Shown: in pieces, positions 51,460 through 63,861 of the stretch
How positions within the stretch are numbered: position 1 is the stretch's first letter
How the letters are laid out: each line of letters begins with the position of its first letter
The notes under the pieces: generated by a model
Databases searched by the model: none
Told to the model about the DNA's origin: nothing
The model's input: the letters and a program-made list of their open reading frames with translations, nothing else
Translations under genes and position numbers: made by a program
Assembly: GCF_040581485.1 (NCBI RefSeq)
Contig: NC_090128.1
Span: forward strand, 8,246,001 to 8,310,000
From: Linepithema humile
Taxonomy: Eukaryota > Arthropoda > Insecta > Hymenoptera > Formicidae
DNA: 64,000 bases
Direction of reading: 5' to 3'

Positions 51460-54400
51460 TGAAAATAGAAGCGAGCGTTGTGTGTACATGGACGAGAAAA
51501 TTTCATGTCTGCTATTAAATGAGGAATGGAAATGTGAGTTATTAATCTTTAAATTCCTTATTTAAACACTTTGTAATATAATTTTCCATTGCAAGTAAAT
51601 TCGAGTTTCGACTCGGGAAAACTTTGCTTAAAAAGTCTTTGCTTTCTCTTGCCTTCCGGTCTCTCTGAGTTTATTCCAGGGCTCCAAGAGAGAAATGCAT
51701 CGAAGCACGCAAAATGTATATTGCACGCTGTATCAAATGCCGATCGACCGGCTAAAGTGAATTTAACCCATCACGAACCATGGGCAAATTGACTACTACA
51801 TCGTGATTTTAATCCCTCTCGAGTGGCTGCAGTTTATACGCGCTGGTAATTTCACTAGAATTTCATTTTTATTAATAAAATGGTTATTTTTGTTGCACAT
51901 TTAAATATTTTTTGCTTCGGAAAAACTACCTGAAAAAGAGTAGAACCAGCCGGCTATCGATACGCTGGCTATCGATATTTGCTCGAAAAAAAACCCGCGA
52001 CAGTTTGTGTACACAGATGCAAGGCGGTCTTTTTCCCTCCGTGTCGCAAAATAACATTGGTTATTCTCGTTCCGAAGTATTCTCATAAATCTAAACGTGT
52101 AACGCGACACCAGGCGGGACCCGGCGGAGAGAGACGCGCGGTGTACAAATCGACGTCGCGTCGACGTTTGAGAGATCGCGAGTTCCGTCCATGAAAGGCG
52201 AGCGGAAGCTAAACGCCGCGCGATTCAGAAGCAGTTTGCAGGATCGAGTCGTCGAGTATATCGATTCATGCATACGGTGGCGGCGCGCGCAGGAAATGTA
52301 TTCAGAGGTCGCGTAACCTTCATCCGTGACGCGCTCGGGACCGCCAGCTGGTTCATTTATCTTGCAAGAGCTCCTCTTCGTCCTGTTCTTCGCTTCTTCT
52401 TTTTTCCTCGCTACTCTCGCCACGGTGTCCCACGGCGTTCGTTCCTTTTCTTCGTCCTTTTGCTTACTGCGCGACATGCATCCTCTTATCGAGGTGATAT
52501 CTTGTCTATTGATTGATTTAATCAAGTATCCTTTAGAGTCAATTTAGATTAAATTGGCGCACGCTTCTGGCAATTTGTCTCTTTCCATCCATTATTGAAT
52601 TTCATTAAACTTCTTCCGAAATTTGCATATTAGTAAATGGCATAAATTAATTATTCAATGATAGCTAATATAATGCTGTTACGATCAGAGCTAAAATGCC
52701 AATTTTTTCCATAATTTTTAAAAATTCTTTTTAATCAAAACAGAATTTATTTATACTCTTTTTGAAGTACTTAATTTTCTGGACATTGACATATCCGAAT
52801 TTCCGCAAACTATCCCGACATTCTTCCGACCAAGAAGACGAAGTGACTTTCGCACATTCGCTATTTTCCTTTCCTTCATTTCGATCATAAAATTTTACGG
52901 TTATCTTCCTTCAGCTTTCGCGGGAGTTTCTCGCTTGTGAAGTCGCGCAGATCGGTGGAAAAAAAGTTTTCGAATTCAGCCGCTATTATAGAGCGCAACT
53001 CGACCGAGGGATGAATTTTTGCAATTTATAGCCGCCAAACAGGTAGACACGAAAACTCTCACTTTTGTGACCGACTTTTCGCTCTTTTTTTCGCTGTCAT
53101 TCTTCTGTAACTTTTCTTTCCATTTCACGGTGGACGAAAATTCTGAACCGTTTCGCATATACCGCTTCTCAATTGCGGAGCTCGATGTAATCCACTTGAT
53201 AGGCAAACGTGATCAACTTCCCTCGTCTTCCTCATTTATATTTATTTGTATTTACTTTTATTTATGTAATTGTTTCTTTTAGCGTGCTTCAAGAATCTTT
53301 CTCAAGACAAAAGTCAACATCGCTCTTCTCTCTCTCAATTTTTCTATCGTCCTCTCTATCTTCTCCGCATTTCTGGCGGATGAGAATTTGATGAGGTAAA
53401 CACGACGATGTTTTTTAATATCTCCTTCTGGATCTTCCAAGACCAATTCCGGTTTTCTTTTTCTTCTCGCTTCTTAGGCGCGAAGCTCGTAAATGCGCGC
53501 CCTGAGAGATTTATGCGTGCGGATTGCAAATTAATGTTGACTCCGAAGTCTCCCCTTCCTTTCGGGTTCTTCGCTTTTTCAAAGCCTCGTTGGGTCGATG
53601 AAGGAAGAAACGTGTTGCAGTGAATATACACTGTCAGTTTTTGCTAATCAAACTGCATATAATTGTGTTTGCATATATTATATAATATTAATTAATGTTA
53701 ATAATATGCGTATACGTTAAATATTCAAAATTTGTAATATTGTATTTCTTTACAAAGTTATAAATTATAACCAAGTCTTTATATACATATGTAAAAAATA
53801 CAGAATTGTTTGAAGAATGCAAAGTACAAATTGTGTCAACGTTGCAGTGTATTATAAATCAGATTTAATCCTCCTTTCGGATGGAATTTTTTTTGCGCAA
53901 CGCGTAGGGAGCAGCCACGGAATCGATTATATCATTACGTTTTTACAATATCGGCGAATTATTCATGCACGCATTAGCGGTTGCTCATTCAATAATCATC
54001 GTGAAATCCTCTTAGACGGTACGACATCGTTGGACGCAACCGTTGTTTTATCAAACGAAGGGACGGGGACGTGCTCGATTTTCCGCGCGGCACTACCACA
54101 CATCTTCGGACGATCCTCCCTTAATTATTCCGCGTAAGAGGCTTAACATATAGGCACATCCTTCGCTCCGAATCGACGAAGAGCCGGCTTGACGCAGCTC
54201 AAGTGCGTAATAACTCGTCGCCGGCCGGATGTCGCTCTCCGCCGCTCGTCGTCGCGACGATTAAAGCATCGGAAAACGCCGAGGATGCGTTTTTATCCCT
54301 CATCTTCTTAACACCTATGCTTAATTTAATCCGTGTTCGACGACGGCGCCGTCGCGCGTGAAATAAGAAAGGACGACGTGGAAAGGAGAAAAAAGAAGCC

Positions 54401-54629
54401 TTCGTCATCTCTCCGGAATGTAGCGCCGCTGGAAGATCGCGCTGGCGTAAAATTGCAAGGACATCGTCGTTCTCCATTATGCTGTAAGAAGTGGAGACAG
54501 TGCAAATTGATGTTATAAAGTTGAAAGTAGTGAATTCACGATAACTGCGTGTAACCGTCCATTTCGCGATTAATTCTGACGACGCCAGGACACTTTAGTA
54601 ACTGTAATACCGATATTCAATTTTCGTTT
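51460..54629. other. Non-coding mosaic DNA, pyrimidine-rich in part
   Basis: CpG-rich blocks at 52,090-52,500 and 54,000-54,480 lie around AT-rich DNA and a pyrimidine-rich stretch (about 53,080-53,400). An acceptor-like TGTTTCTTTTAG ends at 53,281 without a good downstream donor. Frames of 60-144 codons overlap on both strands and none is recognised. Confidence 0.55.
51952..51977 (+). promoter_or_regulatory. Duplicated DREF-type site
   Basis: GGCTATCGATA occurs at 51,952-51,962 and again at 51,967-51,977, separated by CGCT. Each contains the extended DRE CTATCGATA. The second continues as TTTGCTCGA, resembling the context of the site at 22,140. Paired DRE sites are common in insect promoters, but no start site or gene was found beside them. 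Confidence 0.45.
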
Positions 54630-54919
54630 TACACTGGAAAAAAATTTGTGCAAAATTACAATTTTTATAATTTTCAAATCAACTATTACAGGTGTAAATT
54701 TTTACACTACAGAAAATTTACGACCCGCGCGTAAAATTAATTTTTAATGCTGTAATAAAGCAGAGTGCATAATATTTGCAAATTTAATGATGCAATTTAT
54801 TTTATTACACAACACTAGAAATTAATTTTACTTGCAAGCTGTAAATCGACATTCATAATATGCTTCCACAATTATCCACTATAATAGTTGCAGTTTTATA
54901 TTTATTTGTTTACAGTGTA
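54630..54919 (+). mobile_element. Mariner-type MITE, 286 bp, TA-flanked
   Basis: The element runs from CACTGGAAAAAAAT (54,632) to ATTTGTTTACAGTG (ending 54,917). Its ends are inverted repeats matching at 12 of the first 14 positions, and each end is flanked by the dinucleotide TA (54,630-54,631 and 54,918-54,919), the target duplicated by Tc1/mariner elements. The interior is AT-rich, with an inverted GTGTAAA / TTTACAC at 54,692-54,707 and no coding frame, as in a non-autonomous miniature element. TA is common in AT-rich DNA, so the terminal inverted repeats carry most of the weight. Confidence 0.5.
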
Positions 54920-57900
54920 CAAATTTGTGGATAAACATTTCTTTTATATATTGTACATATTTATTTTTCTGATCAAATTATTTTAGAAAATTAAAAGTAT
55001 ATGAAAAACGTAGGCAATTCCGACAAATATCGCTGCAGTTCGACGCAAATGAGAAGTTTTCCCTTTATTTCCGGAAGTTTTGACCTCTCGGTCGCCTCGG
55101 TCTGCTAGAATTTTTAAGAGATGGAAAGAGTCGACAAATGAAAATTTCGATCGCGGCCAGCGCGCACGAGCTGTTAGCCGGACGGGAAAACGCAATGGAT
55201 TATTACGAAAGTTTTCATCGCGCGTATAGAATCAACAGCTCATTTTCCTTTTGCGGATCAAGAAGGACGAGTAGAAGCGTTATCGGTGCTTCGAAATTTT
55301 TCGCGCCCTTAAACCCGCTATTCTCTACTCTCGCCCCCTCCTTCTTCTAGTTTCTCCACCCTTCGAACTCATCCTTCGATTCCTCGGCTGAAAAGTTTCC
55401 AGCGACTGCGATGGTTTCCCTATTCGCGCGGTGAGAAAAGGAGGAGGGCGAACAAGAATGGGGATGAACGAGACTCGATGTTTTTGTATCGGCGCTCTTT
55501 CCACGCATCCCCAACATTTGATTGTATCGCTACGTGACTGAAATAAAGTGCGCGCGAACGTGGCCGTACTTGCATTCAGAATCCCAAAGGGCGTGCGCAT
55601 CTGCATTTAGGGTGACCCCGACTTCAACCGAGCAACTTTTCAAACTTAAACGGAGCCAATATCGGAACTGATAACTCGAGAAATTCGAAGGAATTAAAAA
55701 CATATTTTATCTAAAAAGTTTTTTTACGTAAAATTTTTCTTTTATCAATCACGTGAGAGCGGTTTGAACAGATAACGCGTCGAGTGGTTAAATGATAACT
55801 CGACTGCTCGGTATATACAAGTGCAGTATCTTGGTATTTCGCATATTTTCTCGACGGGTGCGCGCTATCTTAAACTTTTACGAAGATGCGTAAGTGAAAT
55901 GGCGCTTGTTGCGGAGCTGTAAAATGTAACCGGCGAGGAAACAATGATGGGAACATAAAATGCATCTTGAATCTGTGAATTCAAGCCATTTGCGAAATTG
56001 TTCTTAGGCATGCTGAAAATTCGCCAGTTACGCTGTGACTGAAGAGCGGTCGAACCGATTCTCACGACAACCGTATTCCGAGCTTCGCGCGAGCACTGCA
56101 GTAATCGCGAAAATGTCGTACATAATGAATAATAAATCTCCCTTTGCTCAAATACGTATGACAATAATCCGCTGTTTGAATAAAGCCAGTTAATTAATAT
56201 ACATTAATAATTTATAATCAACAGTATATTCAAATAAATGCGATAACGCTAATATAACGTATAATAAATGCTCCCCTCGTTTTGATTATGATAAATTATT
56301 CAGCGCTTCAGATAACGCTAACGAAGTCATCGTTTCTCAGGGGGGGGGAGGGGAAGGCGGATTTCCGACTGTTTCGCAATTTTTATTTATCTTATTCGTA
56401 TCACGGCGATTTTTTTTACTAAACTCCAAACTCGATCTTAAGTTGATCAGGCAAGATAAAAATGATGTCCCTGGGATATTCCGTATAAATAAATGCGCAA
56501 ACACTTAAACGCGATTAAGAATGTTTCCCCGACAGGAAGGGGAAGGGGTTACAAAGTTGAAAACGAGGGACGCGGGAGACAAACGACTCTCGGCGAAAGT
56601 TGTCGAATCGGAGAAGGATGGGGGCCGCGCGATGAGGGGACTACAGCTGAAGGGGTGAGAGTGGAGGGGGGAGGGGGTCGAATTCGACGTGTAATTAACG
56701 GAATGTCATCCCGCCGTAGCCAATAAAGTTCAAAGGATTTAATTCGATTGAACGATTCCTCCGCAACGCGGAGGAAAGTGGGATCGACGAGGGCGAGAGC
56801 GGCGGCACAAAGGATCGAGGATTGGCTCGCAAGGGGAAAATAACGTTAGGTTTGTTTTTCTTGGTAACCAGGCTACTATCCCGTACGAAAGCTCTGGCCC
56901 CGATCGACGGCGATCTAGTCAATTGAGGGGTGCGCACTTCTGGGAGGGAAGAGGCCGAAAGCTCAGACGATTAGGCGCGCCCTTCGTCCCGTCTGAGCAT
57001 TAATGTACGAGATTGCTATACTACCTTTCTTCTTTTTTTTTTTTCATTCGTCTTTTTTTCGTTTTCCGATCGCGTTATATAACGAAGACCGCGGCCAGCA
57101 CTTCCAATCTGGAACGAATCTTAACGAAAGTACGAGCACTCTCGAATGTTTATATCGGCTTAGTCCAAAGCTTTTTTCATCGTGACATAAGAAAATTAAT
57201 TATTTCCAAGTATTTGAAGCTTTATTTAATTATTAGTTTTAAATTTAATAATGTATAATGCAATATGATGAATGATTGATTTTAAATGATTAAAAATTTA
57301 TGGCGTATTTAGCAAGTTTTAAACGAATTGTGTGCAAATTATTTATGAAGTACCTACAACTGTTAATTCAAATTCATTTCGCACAACTGGTATATTTGAA
57401 ATTGCAATAATCTTCAATTTAATGGCAATATTACAATTTGATTATTATTTGCTATTTATTTAGAACAGCTTTTTGATCATTTTATCGTAAATGTAATTGG
57501 TAGAATTCATAGTAAATCTACTTTTTATTTAAAACATACATTTTTACATATCCTTGATATTGTTTGTATTCCCAGTTCTAAGGATGCAATATATATAAGA
57601 GAGCTTTCATCTAAAAGAATTCGGAAATTTATACAATTCATAGAGACTCGGCTGACTTGTTCGATGGAAAATTCGAGGGAGAAAATTCGAAACGCCGGGA
57701 AATCTGTCGCGGAATCCCCGCTATGTGGGGGACGGCGTTCGCGGGGCTGGTAAATACGCACTTAATATGTAGGAGAGTACATAAAAAGTTTATGGCGGGC
57801 AATCAGGAACCTATGCTGCGTCATATTAAAAGATCTACGGGCGGTCGTTCGCAGAGAGCGGCGCGGCGCGGATTCTGAAGCGCAGAGGGTGCGCGCCTTT

Positions 57901-58002
57901 GGTATCTCGCGGAAAATTGCGAGCCTCGGCCGCTTTATATATTTGTATCGTTCCGCGCCATATTTTTCTGTTTCCCCTCCTGCCCGGGGCCGGGAAAGCT
58001 GT
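54920..58002. other. Non-coding mosaic DNA, no gene seen
   Basis: CpG-rich blocks occur at 55,020-55,330, 56,480-57,000 and from 57,650. G-rich runs occur at 56,340-56,348 (G9) and over 56,530-56,680 on +. AT-rich spacers lie at 55,680-55,800, 56,160-56,300 and 57,180-57,640. Only short overlapping frames are present. Confidence 0.55.
56340..56348 (+). repeat. G9 homopolymer
   Basis: Nine consecutive G residues followed by AGGGGAAGG, lying between an AT-rich spacer and a T-rich segment, so not inside a CpG-rich block. Confidence 0.85.
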
Positions 58003-58029
58003 GGGAGGGAGGGGAGGGAGGAGGGGGGG
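58003..58029 (+). other. Canonical G-quadruplex motif
   Basis: GGG-A-GGG-A-GGGG-A-GGG is followed by AGGA and G7. The four G-runs with one-base loops form the most favourable intramolecular G-quadruplex pattern in the window. It lies inside a CpG-rich block (57,650-58,160), about 150 bases before an A17 run. Confidence 0.8.
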
Positions 58030-58180
58030 TGTACACTAGGCCTTGAAATTAAATTCTCCGACAAAGAAGCGAGCGCGGGGAAAAGCTCGCGCGAGGAGTC
58101 TTTTTTATACGAGCAAGCGGCGCGTCCGAATTTACAGAGCGTACAAATTTCGCGGGGGGTTTTATGCGAAGGTTGAAAAT

Positions 58181-58197
58181 AAAAAAAAAAAAAAAAA
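58181..58197 (+). repeat. A17 homopolymer
   Basis: Seventeen consecutive A residues at the end of a CpG-rich block. No retroposon body or flanking duplication was recognised. Confidence 0.9.
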
Positions 58198-61100
58198 CGG
58201 CTGTGCGGTAGAAGAGAAACGGATTATATTAAGTCGCGCAGTTAAATATTTCAAACGATTGCAACATGTTGTAATACGGTGTGTAGCTGCAGGAGCTATC
58301 AAGCATTATTTCGGTGATTGCTTTTTTTAACAAATGTAATCTTTTATCTCTTTATCGTTGCATTTTATTGTCATTTTTAAATCTACTGCGGACACCGATG
58401 ACGAGGTGTTAATGTTTATCGATTTCCTGAATTTTTCATTCCTCTGTGCTCCGATTCACGCGCGACTGGCGTACAATTTCCTATAATCCCACTAACTAAC
58501 GCGGATTCGCGTCCACGTATGATTTTCCACTCGCCTGTTGGACACCAACACCCCTAAAACAGGCTGGATATCGTTATATTTGCATCGCTCATTATCATTT
58601 CAACCGACGCGGCCATTCGCTCCGGCTATACACTCGCACCTGTCGCGCGTAACTCGATTACACGTGCGTGAATTGAATTCTGCCCAAGTTATTGCCGAGT
58701 CGTCCATTGCGATAGATACGTGCGATAGTCCGGTATAGATAATTGATTACACCAGTCCGATCTCTCAGTCGGCTAAATACGAAAAACTCTTATGGACCGA
58801 ACGGATCGCTCCGACGAATAACGTTGAAATTCGCACGATATACGCCGACGCTCTCCCGTCAGATGTATAATTAATTCTAAACGTAACGGCGGCCCCTCTT
58901 AATTGCCGTTGTGAGAGCTTCATAAAACTGTTATATTGCTCACGCGTACAGTACGCCTCGAAAGTTTCGATTTGATTTCGAGAAATCAATTTCATCTTCT
59001 CACGGATTTCTATTTATTTCTATATATTTCATCTATTGCTTTTATTTAATCACTGCAATAATAGTAATTTAAATTATATTTTTGTTAAAGTTGTATTGAT
59101 TTCATACTTTCGGAATAATTGATATTTCAGATTAAAAAGGAATTTCGACGAAACTACAAGAATATAATTTCACAGACTTGTGGAGTACATTAGATCTCTC
59201 TTTGATGTAAACGATATATTTCGGAATTTAAGTTGGCTAACCACAGCGATTTAATTTCATAGGAATTCAAGTGCCATCGACAAGGCGCTATCTCGACGTC
59301 GTACACGTATATTTCTGCGGGTCGCCATCGTGACGCGTGTTTATCGGGGAGAACCCTGAGTGAATTAACCCCTCCGCAATGCCACGGGGGGTGCCTGTGG
59401 AAGTGCCGAGGGTACCACTCGAGCGGCGCCATAACATTTTACGCGCCGGGCCCGGCTTAATTAGAAAATGCTTGACCCTCGTAAAGCCCGACCTCGACCG
59501 TCCGGATGTGTGTTGCTATTGCCATCTCTGTGGTAGCCCTCTTGTGTGCGTCCACTCTCGCAAATGTATTGTGATCTGTGTTGGTATACGACTTGTCATC
59601 CCGTTGTTACACGCGTAATGAGGAATATATGTATATTATATCTATATATGTATGCATATATACACGCTGAGAAATTTAACAAATGACACTTCTATGTGAG
59701 TTCCGAAATGATTTTTGTTGGACACATCATCATTTGTTGCGCCAAATTTTCAACATTATATTTCTTCCTAAGCACGATTCGTAATATTTTTTTAAAGTCA
59801 GATTGATCCAAAAGAACATGGATAAATATTGTTAATTATAATTTAAAAAAATAAGAATTTAAAGAAATGTGGAGAAAATTTAAAAATGAAACGAAAGAAA
59901 TCGAAATTATATTCCAACAATTTTTTTTTTGTTTTCAGAATGTTGGTATAAATTTTTCATAGAAATGTATCAATAGGTAATATTAATATCACTATTACGA
60001 GAGATTTATTGAATGATTGACAGCGAGATCGACGGACGCCGGATCGAAATGACAAACGTGCACGTTTACTGCGCGAGTGACAGTAATCAGTCCAAACTGC
60101 TGCGGTATGAACACCGGAAATCATCGGCGGAGCGAGCATGGGAACAACACGACACAACCAGTCGAACATCGCCATTGTTTCGATGAGACTCCGGTACGCT
60201 CGTTTGTCGGCACTTTGCGCTTCCGTCATACTTTTCTCTGAAACAATGGCGTCAATGCCCACGTCGTCCCACATCGATCAGACAAAGCGTCCAAAAAAAT
60301 TTACAAACGAATCTTGCTCGTCATACTAGATTCTTAAGCCTGAATTTCATAAACGATCCGATTATTGCAACTCAATTTTAAACCAACACTTTTAATTGTA
60401 ATAAAAAAGAATTCACGAGAATTCATCAATTAGGCGTGAATTTTGCTCAATTGTTTGCCGGAAAAAAACATTTTTTTTCCATTCTGTTAGATTTATCATT
60501 TCGTAGTTTATCTTACAATTACACAAGCATACACATCTTATTTGTGCTATTGTGCTTTTAGGGAAATTTACTGTGTTGATGAGGGATGTAAAAAATTGAG
60601 TTAATTTTCTCTTTTGTTTCAATTAACAATCCTTGCAGTGCAACAATGCAATCTATCGCCATTGTGTGTTGTGTTTCTCCTACTGTCTTCGTACAAGCAT
60701 CTTTCACTAGCGTGTCTTCACAACTGCCACTTCCTGCTGCGCACGGGCGGGATTAATTACAACGGCGCGAATTTTCCGCCGTCGACGAAAAGACGACGAA
60801 TTCGTCAGCTGACGCGGCAGCTGGCACCCTCTCCCGCCCCATGCAGCCGGTAATTGTGACAATTTAGCGATTGTGTCGCATAATGGAGACTGTGTGAGTT
60901 CTACGCGCGAGCAGGGGTGGGCCCGGCGAGGGACCGAGAGGCAGGACAGGCAAGATATACGGATTATATGCTTTTCGAACAACGGGCCCTTTGTGCAGCA
61001 AAGTAAAAGGACAGTTGAGTCACGTCGAATGCGCGCAAACCTCCCGCGCGAAGCGATCACGATAATTTTCCTCACTCTACAATAAGTTCGTAACAGTGAC

Positions 61101-61461
61101 AGTTAATGAACAATGTTATACTGTGTAAAATCTGCCATTGTTAAATTGATTAATTTGTAATCCATTTTTCTCCAATAGTCTGAATTTGGTAATTTTTTTT
61201 TTCAATTTTAGAGTTAAATATCTTGGTGATTTAAAGTTTTTATCTCTTTGATGTCAAACGTCTTGATAACGAAAATTTTGCTGCAGTAAAGTTCACTACG
61301 AGTTCGGAAAGGTGACTTGGTAAGATTTTGTTATCTATTTGCAACTCTGAAATTTCTTTATTCCAGGCATCACAACTTTCTGCCGATTTCGCGACGAAAT
61401 TAATTAACAGATAAAAATTCTATCACCAGCCGCGGAACTCGTGCCGCTTATTATTCAAGAG

Positions 61462-61470
61462 CTATCGATA
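61462..61470 (+). promoter_or_regulatory. DREF-type site CTATCGATA
   Basis: The fourth perfect CTATCGATA found on the + strand, again in the context GCTATCGATAT. Evidence is motif identity only. Confidence 0.35.
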
Positions 61471-63526
61471 TCTATATTTCACTTTAATGCATATAAAAAC
61501 AAATTGTCACTAGCGGCGTACAATGAAAGAAGCACATACGGACGGTGTGTTTAATGCCGCGGGACCTGGTTAACTCCCGTTTAACAAAGAAAAGAAATAT
61601 TTGCCGAGCGTGTTTACGAACGTATCGACAATCCCATGTTCCCATTCGCGTCTTTTACGGGAAATACACGGGCACGCGCGGGTAGAGAGCGTCGGAGGGT
61701 CGCGCACTTGGTGCAACGGTGTGTCACTGCATCATGAGGGGATCGCACTTCCATAGAAGAAATAAACGCACACGCCTACGTGGTACCCAACAGAGCTTGT
61801 TCTCTCCCGCCATTGTGCGAGCGTTTTCCATCGATCTCTAATCTCGCGCCGAGGTAAACTGCATCGATTGTGCTTTTGTCGCGTGCAAGGGCCACGTTCT
61901 ACACTTCTGTCCCCCGCCCGTCCTACATTTAATGCATTTTTGGGGGGGTCGCAAAAACTGGGACGCGGAATTATTGCTACGCTTTGTTCTTTATTATCGT
62001 TATCTCTTTTTCTCTCTCACGTTTGCTCGTGCGTCTCGTGTACTTTTGTGTGTCAGTTTTTATTTGTCAACTTATCTTATTTGGACGCCATATTGTAAAC
62101 TGAAGCGATTGTCGACTCTTTCATCTCGTAATTTTATCTCTTTTTGCAATCGTGTGTGTCGTACACAATAGCGGAATTTATTCCGGAATATTGATTAAAC
62201 AATTTTTTTTTGTCTCTTTCACTTCTTGCTTGTTGTTTATGAAAATGATTTTGTGGATTGTTCATTAGAGATCCGACTGCACATTATTTCGCAAAATTTT
62301 CTGCCACTTTGTCGAATAAAGTATGTTTTATTAATTGTAAACTTTAATTTCGTGGTTTGTTAATTATTATAAATGTTATATCAATATTGCAAGCGTTGCG
62401 TATTTTACATTATGCTTCATGTTTCTCCTTTTCAAAGCCGTTTATATATCGGAGTTATTTATCTATATGTATTATGATGTACATTTACCTCGGCGGGGTT
62501 TGGCTCAGAATAATAAAGTGCACCTCCCTTCTCATTCTCTCCCTCTTCCTTCTTCTCTTTTGTTCTTCATTCTTCGTCCTTTGTACTTACGGCCTTATGG
62601 CGATTTATTGGCGCAGTCGATGATCCCCGGGTTGCCAAGAATCTCCATTACGCGCCCCTGTAAATTATCCCGACGCTAAGGCGGCGCGCCGCAGGCGGTG
62701 GGTCCTTTGAAATATTGACGATCGCCGAAGGTCGATCGGTATCGAGAGGTGTGCACGGCCTCTCATTAGCTCGAGGAATTCGACTTATCGCGTTAACGCA
62801 GGTGCGGCGCCGGGATAACGGAGGGGGAGGGAAGGGGTGCCGTCGGGATTATGACAACGACGACGCGACGTCGACGCGTGTCGGATGGCTCGCGTCGTTG
62901 CTGAATAATTAGCCGGCGGCATCGCGACATTATTCGCAAGCTTGAAACTTGATTAAGGGGGTGAAGACATCCTTCTTTATCCCTAATCGCTCATAATTCA
63001 CCGGATATTTGCGTCTCGGCATTTTTCACGGAAAATTGATCGACGAAGAAGAATTCAGAGACATTTTGCTAATAGACTTCATTAATCAATCTTACACTAA
63101 TTAGTCTGAATTCAATTGCTGTGAAACGCCGAATTATGAAAATTTGGCGTTCAAAAGGCCGAATCCGAGAGATTTTATGTCCGGAAACTGGACGTCTTCT
63201 CGAAAAACGGGGAAAAATTTCGTAATATATCGTAAAACGAGTAGGTGCAACAATTAATAATGTAATAGGCAAGCTCGTCGTTCGAAGTGGTTGCGCGTTT
63301 ATGCACGTATGCGCGTCCGAGGTAGCGGCCTCTGAAGGCAAACGGTTATCCTGGGAGAGGATTCTGGGTGAAGAGGATCCCGGCCGCTCGTCCACGTTGA
63401 AATATTTACCGTGCCATTTTCGAAAACTCGTGTCTCGAAATCTCGCGCGGGAGCCACTATACTTGCGTTCTCGCTGTATACTTCCTACAGTTTGCTTTGT
63501 GGACCGTTGGGGATGAAAAGGAGGGA

Positions 63527-63536
63527 GGGGGGGGGG
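63527..63536 (+). repeat. G10 homopolymer
   Basis: Ten consecutive G residues, preceded by GGAGGGA and followed by AGGAAGGGAGAG. The strand is G-rich for about 45 bases and is quadruplex-prone. Confidence 0.85.
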
Positions 63537-63845
63537 AGGAAGGGAGAGAGAAGGGCGGACGGCTTGCGCTACTCGTCCCGATTCGTATTCTCCGCGGAGA
63601 CCGACCGCGAAAAATGGACTTTTACAGCGAGCGGTGAGCTTAAACTTTCACGCGGATGAAATCTTAAATATTTTTACTCACACCGACGTGGCGTTACGCC
63701 GCTCCGCTTCGATGTCAATCAAATCCCCCAGCTTGCCGGCAGGCGGCGGAGGCCGATGAATAATAAACGCGATTCCGCGAGGAACGCCTGCGGGAATCGA
63801 TAAACCGATAGGGCGGCTCGAATACATTTTCGATACAGGTACAAT

Positions 63846-63861
63846 CGCGATCGCGATCGCG
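63846..63861. repeat. 16-bp palindrome made of a GCGATC repeat
   Basis: CGCGATCGCGATCGCG is fully self-complementary and can equally be read as a short tandem run of the hexamer GCGATC, which explains the symmetry. Confidence 0.85.

Noticed and set aside
59379..59618. Frame with CCYCHLCG...C pattern resembling a zinc ribbon
   Set aside because: Cysteine spacing fits no known zinc-binding family and the TGT-rich DNA explains the cysteines.
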